Positions 37,674-50,900 of a stretch of 64,000 nucleotides of DNA are shown here, piece by piece; the stretch's first letter is position 1; each line of letters starts with the position of its first letter. The translations under genes were made by a program, and so were the position numbers. The stretch is taken from contig KV748188.1 of the NCBI GenBank assembly GCA_001692895.1, positions 62,001 to 126,000 of the forward strand. Direction: 5' to 3'. This DNA comes from Cenococcum geophilum 1.58 (taxonomy: Eukaryota > Ascomycota > Dothideomycetes > Gloniales > Gloniaceae). The notes beneath the pieces were generated by a model, which saw only the letters and a program-made list of their open reading frames with translations, did not search any database and had not been told where the DNA came from.

Positions 37674-37860
37674 TGTCACGGCACTGACCTAACGCATACT
37701 GTTTTATACTGTCTTATACTGTTTCCTACTATTAGCTAGCCCACCACTAGCAACTTAGCGGCTGGCCCTACTATTTATATACAATACCCCCTTTCCACCT
37801 TCTTCCCCTCTTTATACCATAACGTAGTTATTTAGTCTACTTTATTGCAGCACTGTGACA
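37674..37860 (+). repeat. 5' LTR of chromodomain Gypsy (187 bp)
   Basis: TGTCACGG...CACTGTGACA, with an 8-bp inverted terminal match. It contains the GCCCACCACTAGC and CCCCCTTTCCACCTTC blocks found unchanged in the partner at 44,532-44,718. Confidence 0.92.
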
Positions 37861-40800
37861 GTTTATAGTATCTTTAATTTGCGCCCTATCGCGATCACTA
37901 ATTCCCTGTACCCTAGCCAATTAACCTCTACCCTAGAGCAATCGCAACCTATACACGCCCCTGCTAAAACCAATACGTCCCCAGCATAGTTTTAAAACAA
38001 TCCTTAGTTTTTACCTAGCGCCTAAATAGGCGACACTAACGACGCCAAAATGGCCGAAACCTAAAACCCCTACAACGTTTTCGTAGACCTCTTTATAAAG
38101 ATATACCCTAATATCGCGTAGATAATCCGCCGCTCCCTACTATACTTTAAAACCTTTAAGCCTAGCAAAGCTTACCTTACCCTTATTAACTATACTAACG
38201 AGTTCCTTAGCAATATTAAAGTAGGACTACAGTGTATATATAATACAAACACCGTTAATAAAAAAGCCAACGAAAACCTTAGTACCCTTATCGCTTCCTA
38301 GATAGGAACTATTAACTCTTAGGTAGAGACTATTACCGTTCTAAAATAATTAACCCCTATAACAACGGCAGTAACCTAGTAGAAAAAACGGAGATTTAAA
38401 GACCCGCCAATATTTAGCGGAAAAGGCACCCCGCTAGAATAATAAGCTAATTTTAAGACCTAGTATATTAAGATTAAGGGAGTCTTTAACCGGGACTAGG
38501 ACTACTTTAACACAGTTTAGTCCTAGATCCTTTATATTTTAGATATACTAAAGGATAAGGCCTATAAGTTTATTAAGTAGGGCCTAAAGCTTATACACGA
38601 GAACCCAAACAATATATCTACGTGGAAATGGCCTACTAAAGAAGATATACTTAAAGACCTTACTACCTACTATAAGGTCCTTAATATAACCTAGGTCGCA
38701 AAGAATAAGCTTAACCATTTCCCCTAGGGCGAGCGTAATTACTAGTCCTAGAAGGGAGAGCTTAATAAGCTAATAGTCCGCGCTAAAAAGATAGACGAAT
38801 AGAAGGTAAACCTACTTTAAAAATTTATTTCTCTAAAGATAGAAGAGCTAGTACTTAGACTTGCCTATAAAATTAATAATAGTAACTATATAGGTTAGAG
38901 TAAGTAGATAGATATATTTGCTAAGAACCTCGCGAACTATATATACTAAGCTAACCTTAAGAAGAACGCTAACTACCGCCTACCTACCTAAGCCCCTACC
39001 CCTATGTTAACCCTAACCCTAGCAGTAACTAGAGAACCTATAAACCTTAATAGAATCTTAGATACGGAGCGTAAGCGCTGCGTTAATAATAGACTATACC
39101 TTACCTATAGCCTGCCCGGCCACTAGAAGGATGCCTATAACCCTACTAAGACAGTAAACCTAGTTTTAATGCCACCCTATTAAATAACGTAAACTAATAA
39201 CCGCGGATACGGCGACTATAAAGTTCATTATAAACGCGGCAACCGCGGAGCCTATTATAGCCGCGGCGGACAACCCCCCCCCCTTTAATCCTACGGCTTA
39301 GTTACTCTAAACCATACCCTATATAGGAGCCTAACCCGTTAACAACGCCTAGTATTAGCGACTTCGCGCTAGCAAATATAAATACGGCCATATTATTGGC
39401 GAGGTATTATCTTCTTATACCCCAACTAAAACTAAAACTAATACTACTAGCCAGACGGACACTAGACCACCTTGCTAAGACAGCTCTATACCCTAGTTAT
39501 TAAAAGGTAAACCCTTAGACTAAGTTATATCTAAGGGTTTAAACTATATAAGGAGGAAGACAAGAAGATTAGGTCCCTATTACTAGATTAATTAGTCCTT
39601 TTTATTAGTAAACTACTACTTAATCTTAGATTAGCAAATAATAATAAAAAATTAATCCTTATTTAAACCCAACTCTCCTTATTATATAACCTATACCCCT
39701 AAGTTTATATTAATATAGTAAGCCTAGTAAACTCTGGTAGTACTATAATAGTATTTACTAACATAGAGTTTATTATAAGAAAGTATAACGTTATAACTAA
39801 GAAGCTGCTAGTGCTTAGGCCACTACGCCTCGCAGATAGTATCCTAACTTTGCTTATTACGGACTACTTTACCACCTAAATATTAATCGGCCTCTATACT
39901 AAAGCCATACTCTTTTTTATTACTAAACTCTCACCTACTACCCTAATTATCCTAGGTATACCCTAGCTTTAGAAGTATAAGCCCCGTCCTAGCTTTAGGA
40001 AACTTAAGATCCGCTTTAACTTAGACTACTACTTTAGGCACTACCTCCTATAGGGGATAACCAACGTTAGTAAGGACGCCCTATATAGATACTTAGTACT
40101 ACTAAGCCTAGTGCCTAAGACTATATATAAAGCCCTAATAGTAAAAGACGTTCCTAATAAAGGGGAGCCTATATAGCTATAAAGAAATAAAATAGTAGAA
40201 GACTGGACTACCCTAATATTTAAGACTAAAATAACGGGCTAGCCAGCCCCGCTAAGACTAAGGAAGAAGGTCCGCTTTATACCGCTATTACTAAGAATCT
40301 AACCCTAACCTAGGCACTATTTAAACCCTAGCTGCCTAGCCTAACACCTAAAACTAAGCTATATACCATATACGCATACTATAGCTCGCGTTATAGTAAG
40401 GACTGGCTATAGAACTACTAAGACCTAAATAATAGAAACCGCGCTACTATAACGCCTAACCTTATACTTATCTTCCGCGCGTACTATATAGGGCCGCCGC
40501 TTTATTTCCGCCCCCCTAGGCTAACTAAGCTATACTAGCCTAGCCGTAGCACTAAAGAACTAGATACGCCCTAACCTAGACAATATTAAATACACTTATA
40601 CTATTAATTTTACCCAGTTTTATAAATAAAAAGATATAAAGGTAATAAGGATTTATATAGCGGAGCTAGTAGAACTAGTTAAATAAGATAAGTATTAATA
40701 GCTGCTTAAAGAGCTGCCTATAGGCCTAATAGAAGTACCAAACCTATTAAAAAGGTCTTTCCGCCGGCTAGTAGAAGGCGACTATATAATAAAGAAAGCC

Positions 40801-41718
40801 CGTAAAATGCTCCCCCCCTATTTCTACGACTTCCTTAAAATAAATCTAAAAACTAAACCCAAGCTTTTATATTGGAAGATAGTTGACACTAATATTAAAA
40901 AATTCCTAAAAAGTAAACTAGGATTAACCCGCGAAGATATTCTATAACGCCTACTAAAGGAGTTTAGTAAATATATTAAGCACTTCCTCCCTAAAAACGT
41001 AGATAAGCTGCCCCCTTACTAACTATAGGACCATAAAATTAAGATTACCCCTAGAAACTAGGCCCTATACTATAAAAATAGACCACTCTTACTTACTAAA
41101 CTTAGGCGTATAAAGAAGTGGATTAATGAGATACTAGATAAGGGTTTTATCCACAAATTAACCTTACTAGCTGCTATACTACTCCTCCTCACTACTAAGC
41201 CCGGTAGTGGTATATAAATCTACTATAACTACTAAGGCCTAAATATAGTTACTATTAAGAATTAATACCCACTGCTACTAATCCGCAAGACACTTAACGC
41301 ACTTTATAGTGCTAATTACTTTACTAAACTTAATATAATTGCTACGTTTAACTGGATCTAGATTACGGAGGGCTATAAGTAGCTTATAGCATTTATTACC
41401 CAGTTTAGACTCTATAAGATGCTAGTTATACTATTTAGCCTTTATAATACACCCGCTATATTTTAGAACTATATTAACCATATTCTACATAACGCCCTTA
41501 ACAACTACTATACTGCCTACCTTAATAATATCCTTATCTTTTCTAAAATACGCGCTAAGCATACTAAGTATATAAATGAAATTATCCAAAGACTCGGCAA
41601 TACTGGACTTTAGATTAATATTAATAAGTCTAAGTTCTACTCTACTAAAACAAAATACCTCGGCTTAATTATCTTAACTAATAGTATAACTATAGACCCT
41701 AAGAAGGTATAGGCCTTA

Positions 41719-41847
41719 TCCCTTAACCCGTTGGGGTCCTTTGAGAATTCGCTACTGGATTTGACTGGGCACCTGCATTAAACCGGGTTCTCCGATTGGC
41801 TGGTCCCTTATCGATAACCGTAGGACCCAAATTAACGGGTTAAGGGA
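41719..41847. mobile_element. Pogo/Fot1-like MITE, 129 bp
   Basis: Inverted ends TCCCTTAACCCGTTGGGGTCC and GGACCC(6 nt)AACGGGTTAAGGGA, with TA on both sides (41,717-41,718 and 41,848-41,849). An inner ATTGGCTGG...TTATCGATAA block is shared with the MITE at 59,518-59,818. It is much less altered than the Gypsy element around it. No coding capacity. Confidence 0.9.
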
Positions 41848-44252
41848 TAGAAATAAAAGGACCCAACATTAATTAAAGAACTATAATAATTTCTTAGCTT
41901 CGCGAACTTCTACTAACGATTTATCTAAGGCTACTCTGCTATTGCTATACCTATAACAAAACTCCTAAAGAAGGATATTAGATGGCTATAGGGACTAGAA
42001 TAAGCCAAATTATTTAAGGCCCTTAAGGGAGCCTTTACTTTAGCACTAGTACTAGCATACTATAACTATATAAAGAAAACAGTGGTAGAGATAGACGTAT
42101 TAAATTAGGCTTCCAGCGGAGTCCTTTCCCAGTATAATAATAACGGAAAATTAAGACCGGTTATATTCTTCCCCGTAAAGCACTTTACGCTAAAGTATAA
42201 CTACAAGATCTATAATAAAGAACTCTTAGCTATTATTAAGGCTTTAGAGGAATAGTATCCTAAGCTATAAGGGACTAAGGAGCCGTTTAAAATTATTACT
42301 AACTATAAAAACCTATAGATGTTTATAACTACTAAGCAGCTAAACTAGCGCTAAGTCTAGTAGGCAGAGTTCCTTTTATAGTTTAACTTTATAATTATAT
42401 ATAGACCTAGTAGTAAAGCCACGCTCTCTAACGCCTTAAGCTAGCTACTAGGAATAAGGCCTAAGGATGCTAATAATAAACGCCTCCGCTACTAAGCCTA
42501 AGTTATTATACCGCCCTAGAAAGTTAACCCTATAATCTTAGAAGAATTACTATATAAGTCCCGTAACTCTAACAATATAGAGTTTATAGCCGCTCTAGAC
42601 CCTAAAATAGCCGAAAAGTTACTAGATAAGTTAATTTAGCTAGAATACTAGGAGAACGAACTTATAAGAGATATAGTGGCAGCCCTATATAATTAGAAAG
42701 CTTACTATTAGCTAAAGAAGATTAGGAAATTACTCTGTTATAATAAGTCAGAATATAGTATCATTAATAGATAGATCTACTTCCGCTAACGTCTCTTTAT
42801 TCCTAACGCCCTAGACCTCTACCTAGAAGTTACCTATCGCTCTTATAGTAGTAGCCCCGCTAATTACCCTAGCTAGGTTAAGACTCTTAACCTCTTAAAC
42901 TAAATATACTAGTAGCTAGGAATCTTCCAGTTTACAGCTACCTTTATTAAAAACTATACCCTATACTTTCGCACTAAGACCCCCCGTTCTACCCCGCCCG
43001 GTTTTTTAAAACTACTAAAATTACCCGCTCGCCCATAGACCGATATCTTAATTAATTATATTATAACGCTACTAGTATACTAACGCTACGGTAAGGTATA
43101 TAAATATATCCTTGTTATTATAGACCGCCTAACTAAAATATAATACTTTATTTTAGTAATAGGACTCTTAATAGAGGAGCTAGTTAATAGCTTTATTAAT
43201 AACGTATATAAGCTCCACGGTGCACTAAGCATAATTATCTCTAATTATAGTATATAATTTATTAGCGACTTCTAGTAATAATTAAGTAAACGCCTTAAGA
43301 TAACCTTATAATTAAGCTTAGCCTAGCACCTAGAAATAGACGGCTAAACTAAAATTATTAACGCTGCTATAAATAAATACCTTTATGCTTTCGTTAGCTT
43401 TATATAGGACAACTAAGTTAACTACCTACCGCTCGCTAAGTTTACTACAAATAACTAAGTCAATAAGAGCATAGGCATCTCCCCATTTTTTATAAACTAT
43501 AGCTTTAACCCTCGCCTCAGAATTAAGCCTACTAGCCCCTGCCTACTAATACTATTAGTATAAGCAAAGAAGGAGTTCTTCTATATAGACTTTGTGGCTA
43601 ACCGCTTTAAGCGGATATTAATATAACTTAAGGCCCTAGCTCGGATTTTACAGTAACGCTATAAAGATAATGCTAATACCCGTAGGGATAAGAGTGCGTT
43701 ATTCTACGAAGGTAATATAGTTATAGTTAGCTTAGAAAATATAAAGATAAACAGACCTAAGAAGAAATGGGATAATAAATAGGACGGCCTATACCCCGTA
43801 CTCGCAGTATACTAAGGAGTAGTTATAGTAAACCTCCTAGACTATATCTAAGTAAATAAATCCTTTTATATATCTAAGGTCCGCCTCTAGGCTACTAAAA
43901 AGATCCCTAGCTAAGTAAATATTAATACTATAGAGCGCCGTAATATATAAGGACGAGTAGTAAAGAGAAATAATAACGGTAATATAGAAGATAAATAGGA
44001 GTTTAAAAAAATCCTTAATATATATAATAAAGACCTCTAGGGCCTAACTTATAAGATTAAATAGAAATATTATAAGGATATAACCTAGTAGCTAAAGGAA
44101 GACCTAAAGGGTTATAAATAAGCTGTATAGCGTTTTTATAAGCAACACCCTAAGAAGCTAAGACCCCTAGACTGGGCACGAGATAAGGAAAAGTTACGTT
44201 AAAGTTACGGCCGACTACTATATTAAAATTTATGGTGGTTAAGATGTTATAG

Positions 44253-44275
44253 AACTTTAACCAGCGGTTAAAGTT
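44253..44275 (+). repeat. 23-nt palindrome in Gypsy 3' region (copy 2)
   Basis: Arms AACTTTAACC and GGTTAAAGTT around AGC, a perfect inverted repeat upstream of the 3' LTR. Confidence 0.8.
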
Positions 44276-44374
44276 ATCTAATTAGCTAAATTCTCGCTAA
44301 GAAACGCCATATAGACCGATTTAGGTGGCGGTATAAAGTTCTACCAACCTTACTTACTAAACCAACCAATTAGG

Positions 44375-44399
44375 ATTTTCCATGCCCGGCATAGAAAAT
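44375..44399 (+). repeat. 25-nt hairpin in Gypsy 3' region
   Basis: Arms ATTTTCCATGCC and GGCATAGAAAAT around C. Against the Copia versions, one internal pair is changed on both arms (G-C in place of C-G), so the pairing is kept. It is preceded by CCAATTA and followed by CGCTATTAGCT, as in the Copia copies. Confidence 0.8.
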
Positions 44400-44531
44400 C
44401 GCTATTAGCTTAGTTAAGGGCGGTAAGCGGAACTAATATCTTCGCGGTAAAAAATAGGCAACCCTGTATACTATGTATTTTTAAGTTATTTATTTAGTTT
44501 GGGGACTAAACTGTCTAGGGGAGAGGAGTAC

Positions 44532-44718
44532 TATCACAGCACTAACCTGACGTATACTGTTTTATACTATCTCGTACTATTTCCTACTATTGGCTAGCCC
44601 ACCACTAGCGACTTAGCGGCCGGCCCTACCATTTATATACAATACCCCCTTTCCACCTTCTTCCCCTCTTTATACCATAACGTAGTTATTCAGTCTACTT
44701 TATTGCAGCACTATAACA
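44532..44718 (+). repeat. 3' LTR of chromodomain Gypsy (187 bp)
   Basis: Partner of 37,674-37,860, same length, preceded by a purine-rich AGGGGAGAGGAG tract and followed by target duplication ATAAA. Confidence 0.92.
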
Positions 44719-45045
44719 ATAAACGACGCCTGTTATCTTCTTTTCCTTTCCTTTTTCTAGCTTTAGATCCTCGTTTATAGACAATCCAATTATATAGACT
44801 TGCGCGTCCATCCTTAACGTACTTATGCCTCGATTAGCGAAGTCGCTAATATTATACTACTGCTAATATAAGGTCCGTAATAAGTAGTACGTTTACTATA
44901 GAAGTATATAAGCTCTACTTTACTAATATTAAAACTAATAGCAGCTTCCTTAGCTCTAGATATTAACTTTAGCGCTATCCTCTTTAGCTTTTTATAATTA
45001 GATTTAGCTAAATTTAAAGTAACCGTAATTACAAATTCGTTTATA
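44719..45045 (-). pseudogene. LINE reverse transcriptase fragment (downstream part)
   Basis: On the minus strand this reads like the thumb side of a Tad1-type LINE reverse transcriptase: a helix-like AKSNYKKLKRIALKLISRAK, then ISFNISKVELIYF (equivalent of the FxxxKxExxxF motif), then an IIGLSINEDLKLEK stretch (equivalent of the RWLGxxxDxxLxF motif). Stops are present. It is bounded on both sides by later LTR elements (ending 44,718 and starting 45,046). The upstream part of the same frame lies at 59,258-60,000. LINE reverse transcriptases copy element RNA at a nicked chromosomal site. Confidence 0.6.
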
Positions 45046-45255
45046 TATTACGGCTTATATAAATACCTCTAAACCAAAGCTTATAGAATGCTGTATTACA
45101 AAGATACTAAGCTAAAGAGAAGGAAAAGAGGTTGCTAGGACCGATGTAAATAAATATATAGGGTGAGCCGCTAAGGCGCTAGCTTTAGGCGGGCTAATCG
45201 TAAGTTAGTAGAATATAGTAGAATTTAGTAGGTAACGTGCGATAGCGCCATTACA
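45046..45255 (-). repeat. 3' LTR of minus-strand Gypsy (210 bp)
   Basis: Matches 59,048-59,257 closely, including the block TAGGGTGAGCCGCTAAGGCG. On the minus strand it begins TGTAATGGCGC directly after the polypurine tract. Confidence 0.9.
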
Positions 45256-45472
45256 TCACCCCCCTCTTTAAAAGNAAGCCTGCCCTTAGGCTTAGTTAGA
45301 AATAGGGTAGTACTAGGCTTATAAATATAGGATTATAAAATATAAGATAAGGAGATAAAGGGGATATAAGTATATCTAGACTATATATAAAGGGCGATTA
45401 TAGGCTAAGTAGAAGCACTAGACTAGAAAGAGTAGCCGCTAAAAGTCTTAGCACGGATCTAACTAATTAAAT

Positions 45473-45495
45473 AACTTTAACCGGCGGTTAAAGTT
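45473..45495 (-). repeat. 23-nt palindrome in Gypsy 3' region (copy 3)
   Basis: Arms AACTTTAACC and GGTTAAAGTT around GGC, a perfect inverted repeat in the 3' untranslated part of the minus-strand Gypsy element. The flank AATTAGTTAGATCC resembles the other copies. Confidence 0.8.
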
Positions 45496-47518
45496 TCTAA
45501 ATATCTGAAATTTTATAGTACTGGTAAAAAACAGCAGAATTTAGCAGAATTTAGTAGACAGCTATATTAGGGCTTTAGGGCGTTTTTATCCCTATATTCT
45601 TCCGGTAACTTATTATCTTTATTATACTAGTATTCCATCTATTTGTTTAGGTACTTTAGGGGTCTAGGTATATTAGGGTATTAATTATAGAATTCTTTAA
45701 GCTTTTAGGGGCAGCTTATAAAGTTCTACATAGGGTACTAGGTTAGGTTAGAATTATAGCCCTTCTATTAGATATAGTACCCTAGTATTCCCTATACTAT
45801 CTTATAGGCTAATATTTTATTAACCTCCTATTTATTATTGCCGTTTACTTAAACTAGTAGGGGAGGCTTGTTCTTTTATTTATGTAATAGGTTATTTATA
45901 GCTTTCCGTAACTTATTTAGCAAAAAAATAGGGTAAACCCTAATTAAATCTAGGAGCTTTATCTTATATAAGTTGCCTATCTTCTTAAAAACCTTATACA
46001 GTCCTGCTATCTAGTAGTCTAGCTTATAGCTAGGTTATTTAGTTTTCTAATTCCTTATTATAACCTAGACTATATTACTAGGGGCAAAATCGGGCTCTTA
46101 ATAGTGTTTGTTTACCTACTATTCTATTAACCTTTAAGCTTTTTTTAGGTTTTTACGGGCTACCATCTAAGCTTCCTTTAATTGTTTAGTATACTATTAG
46201 GCCTTAGTATAGGATAGCTTCTCTTATATAGTCTAGGGTTCTTCTAGCCTTTTCTAGTTTAAGCTTATATAGGGTAAGTATCCTATTTTTAGCTAAATTG
46301 GGGCAAACCCTATAGAGTTATAGGGTAGGGTTGCTTGCGCGTAGTTTATTAAGGGTAGTAGTTTAAACTAGTTGTTTTAGAAATAGCTAATAATGGGCCT
46401 AAGACTTTAGTCTAGGTACTAATTTATAATCTTTGTCTAACCGTCTATCTAGGGGTAATAAGCCGTAGAAAGCTTTAGCTTAATACTTAAGATTTAGGTA
46501 AATTTATTCTAGAAGGCTAATATAAACTATAGCCTATAATTAAATATAATAGTATCTAGTAGTCCGTAAATTTGGTAGATATAATAGATATATAGTTAGG
46601 CTACCTCTTTTATATTAATATTCTTATAATAGGGAATTAAGAATAGGCGTTTACTAAAGCGGTTAACTATAACTATAACTATATTATATCCGTTACGGTC
46701 CCTAGGTAGTTTATAAAAGTCTATAAAGATATACTGCTAAGGGCGCTCTAGTATTAGGAGTGGCTTAAGTAATCCTAGGGTCTTATCCTATAGGATTATA
46801 GCTCTTTAGCAGTCTTCGCAGTTCTATATATATTAATTAATATCTGCAACTATTTTCGGCTAGTAATAGTAGTAGTTAATAATTTTACTAGTCTTATTCT
46901 TGCTAGGGTATACTATAGAGACTTAATAATAAGCTTTGCAGATTAGTTTAGTCTATAGATTATTAACGTTAGGGACTATAAGCCGCTCTTAGTATAGGAG
47001 TAATCCTTCCTCCGTCTTAAAATCGGGGTCTCCTTTTATAGCTTATTTATAGAGGGCCCTTAAGGCATTAGCCATGCGGTTTATAATTAGGAGGCAGTTA
47101 ATTGGCCCTATTAGCTTATCTAATAACTCCTCTATTAGTACTAGCTTATTTTACCAGAAGTTTAGCTCCTTAAGAATTTATAGGTTAAGCTATTCTAAAT
47201 AAAGAAGGGCGCGCGTCTGATATTAGGTCTTTAGCTTATCCTAGGGTCCTATATCTTATTCTCTTTAGGTTAAGGTATTAGCCTTAGAGTTTTACTTACT
47301 AGAATAATATATAATTATAAAGAAGAATTAGGAGAGTATTTCGGCCTACTAGGCTTATTATTTAGTAAGCTGCTTTATAGTTATAAAGTACTTTAGGGCT
47401 TTATAATCTGTATATATCTTAATCCGGGAGTTTATACCTTTAAGCTCTATATACTATTAGGAAAGTAATTAAATAATAGCTAGTATTTCTTTATTATATA
47501 CTTTATAGTTATACTTAG

Positions 47519-47939
47519 TGTAATAAAGCCTTGTAGTAGTAACTACGGTGGACTTATTAATAGGCTAGGTATATAGGTATTGTAAGTAAGTTAACAACGT
47601 AATAACAACTGGTGGAGTGGTTGCCCAACAAATTAACTCCAATTGTATTCTAAGAATTACTATAAGGAAGGAACTATCTAGGTAGGGACCAAGGGTCCTT
47701 AAATATACAACCGTACTTCTATAAAATCCTCCTTATACGTAATATATGTGTTATATATATTATACGTGTCGTATACCGCGTATACTGCGTATACTACGTA
47801 TAACATTATATAACTCGCTTACTATTCTTTATTATATAGTTCTACGGGTTCCATCCTAAACCATACTTATATTAACTAACTAGCTTCTTTTAACTCTTCT
47901 CTAAGTAGTTATAACATTATACTTAAAGCGTCCGTAACA
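47519..47939 (-). repeat. 3' LTR of nested Gypsy (421 bp)
   Basis: Matches 55,122-55,544 from end to end. It holds the repeated CGTATACTGCGTATACTACGTA-type stretch near 47,780-47,800. Confidence 0.9.
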
Positions 47940-50900
47940 CTATCTTCTTCTTCTTTATCTTTGTCCTTAAAGATACCTAGTATCTCTAAGTTGTTTACTA
48001 GAGGTGTAATATCCGTCTAATTAATTTAGTTAATATCATTACTTATAATACCTAAAGCCTCTTCTTCTTTATAAGCGCAACGTTATGCCCACACTATTGC
48101 TATAATATTATTGCTTAGTAAAATAATGCCATCTCCGTGTTCTTGTTGTGCGAAAGAGGGGTTAGTGTATATCGTGTTAGCGAGTCCTTTGTCTTAACAA
48201 CCCTTTTTTTACTTAAAGTGCACTAAAGCAAACGTTTAATTATTCTACGATATTTGCTCTACTTCTAACGCTAAGTATACGCGTCCTATAACTCTTAATA
48301 GTCTCTAAGTTCCCTAAGTAATTTATTATAGGGTTTTGTGTTTAATTCGCTGCTATAAAGCTTAATAGTAAAATATCTGTTACCCTAGCGGAACTTTATT
48401 GTTTACGCGACGCTAAAAAGGAGGCCGCTAATGCTTAACAACGGGCTCTTAATTCTCGTCTTGCTGCGTTTACTTAATTAATTCGTCTTAAGAAAGTTCG
48501 TAAGAAGGTTCGTTTAAAGGAGTAGAAACTTATAAAATAAGGTTTATAAGAACTTGGCGATAAAAAAATGGATCCTTTTTTAACAGAGAAGGAAATAACT
48601 CTAAGTAGTTCGGTAATCGCTCTTCCTAGGTCCCCCTTAGGTAACTCGTTTTTTAGCGATTCCTCTTTATTAATATTACCTAACCTTTTCTCTTCTAATA
48701 CTCCTATACCTTTCCTATAGCGTTCTTTAGGTTCTCTAGTAGCTCTTAGGTAGTCTTATTATAGCCTATCCACTTTACTTTATACTATATTTTATTGTCT
48801 ATGTCCTTATAACTAACGATCTTTAAAACTTACTATTTGTTTTCCTCTTATCCTCTATATATATCTGCTTTATAGACTAGTGGCTTAATATTCCTATATA
48901 CTGGCTCTAGCATTATAATATACTATATAGGGTAGATCTTTATTCTAGCTAGTAGGTTTAACTTAAATATAACTAATAAAATTTTCTGTATAATTTTAAA
49001 AGGTCCTAGTCTAATATAGTCTAACTTCTTGCTTAGCTATTAACTTTTAAAATTTTTATATAGTAGCTATACTTTATCTCCCTCCTTAAGATCTAGTCCC
49101 TTAGATCTCTTAGCATTATAGTACTTTTTTATCCTTTACTGTACCACCTTAGCTATTTCTATAAGGTCTACATAAAGATTTATTAAACTCTTTATTCTTT
49201 ACTTAGCTGTGCTATTTATCTTCTTTACTTAATATGGCGATAATAAGGTCCTTAGCTTATATCCATAATTCGCCTTAAATAGTAACGTGCATATTCCTTC
49301 TTATGGTGTTATATTATATATAAACTATATAACTAGTAATAGCGATACCCAATTATTCTATACGTAATTAATATAATGCTTTAGATACTATTCTAGTGTC
49401 TAATTTAATCTTTCCGTTTAACCGTCTGTCTATAAATAATATACGGTGGAAGTTACTACTTAAACTCCTTACTTTACTAAAAACACTTCCTAGAATACTA
49501 CTATAAATCTTAGATCTCTGTTTAATATAATCTTACTTAATGCTTTATATTTTGCAAACACTTCTTTAATATAGATTCTAGTAATATCTTCCGCTAATAT
49601 TTCTTCTAAATATGCTATAAAGTATCCCTACTTTATAAGCTTGTCTATTATTACTAAGATTATATTATAATCTTATCCGGTAATAGGATCTCTTAACTTT
49701 AGTAACTTAATAATAAAGTCCTATAATATAACCTCCTATAGTCTCTCTGATATTTTAATAGGTTATAGCTCTCTATATAGCTTATACCTTGTTAGTTTAT
49801 TTCTTTAGCAATCTAGATATTCCTTTATAACTTATCTAGCTAGTCCCTTGATTCCATTAATAATATACTCCTCTTAAAGTCTTAATACTAAGCCTATAGC
49901 TCCGTTGTATCCTTAAGTTAGTCCTTTATAAAATGATTTAACAAACTCCTTTATAATAGATCTTAGCATATATATTACTTCTCAATTTTCGTACTACTCT
50001 AAGTCTAGATCTTCTATCTATATATCTTAGATCTTTTATATCTAATTACTCTCTAATAATTTATAGATCTTTTCTTTTTATATTGCTATAATTTTCGGAT
50101 AATTGTATCTAATTAATCTATCTATATCCTTTCGCAATAAAGCCCCTAATGGCTTTTTATTGTTCTATAGTTTAGCCTTTCTACTTAGAGCATCTACTTA
50201 TGCATTCTCTATACCCTTAATATACTAAATCTTAAAATAATATTTTATAAGCATCTCTGCCTATCTAACCTATCTTTAATTAAGTTCTTTCGTTGTTAGG
50301 AACCCTATTAGATTCTTATAATCCGTTTTAACTATAAATAGTTTTTTTATACCTTACAAGAATAATCTCTATTTTTTTAGTGCTATAACTATACCTAATA
50401 ACTCCTTATTATAGATATTATAGTTTAGTTTTAGTAGTGTTATCTTTTAACTATAGTATGCCACTAGGTGCCATCCATCTTAATATTTCTATAAAAAGCA
50501 CGCTCCTAGTACATAGTCTAATGCATCCGTTTTAACCACTATCTCTAACTATAGTTAATAGATTTTAAGAACTAGCTCCTAGGTAAACAACTATTTAATT
50601 TTCTTAAATAGTTCCTTTTATTCCTCTCCTTATACCTATAGTTCTTCCTTCTTTATTAATCTTATAAGTGGCTTAATATCCTTTAACCATTAAGCTATAA
50701 ACCTTCTGCAGTAATTACAGAACCCTAAAAATAACCTTAACTATATTGTATTTTCTAGTTTTTACCAATTTACTATAGCCTTAATCTTCTTTAGATCTAT
50801 ACTAAGTTGGCCTAGTTTAATAATAAATCTAACAAAATCGGTCTTCCTAGTAAAGAATTCGCATTTCTTAATTGCTACTAGCATCTATTTTTCTTATAGT

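Larger units (their letters stand above)
37674..44718 (+). mobile_element. chromodomain Gypsy LTR retrotransposon, full-length, with TSD
   Basis: A 7045-bp Gypsy element with LTRs at 37,674-37,860 and 44,532-44,718 and target duplication ATAAA (37,669-37,673 and 44,719-44,723). Recognisable parts are gag (about 38,050-39,160, zinc knuckle near 39,080-39,130), protease (about 39,700), reverse transcriptase (about 41,050-41,700), RNase H (about 42,070-42,420), integrase (about 42,650-43,600) and a chromodomain (about 43,980-44,160). A MITE sits between reverse transcriptase and RNase H (41,719-41,847). The 3' untranslated part carries two palindromes (44,253-44,275 and 44,375-44,399), each shared with other elements. 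The LTRs differ at roughly 16 of 187 positions, all transitions as far as I counted. Many tens of breaks. Confidence 0.9.
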
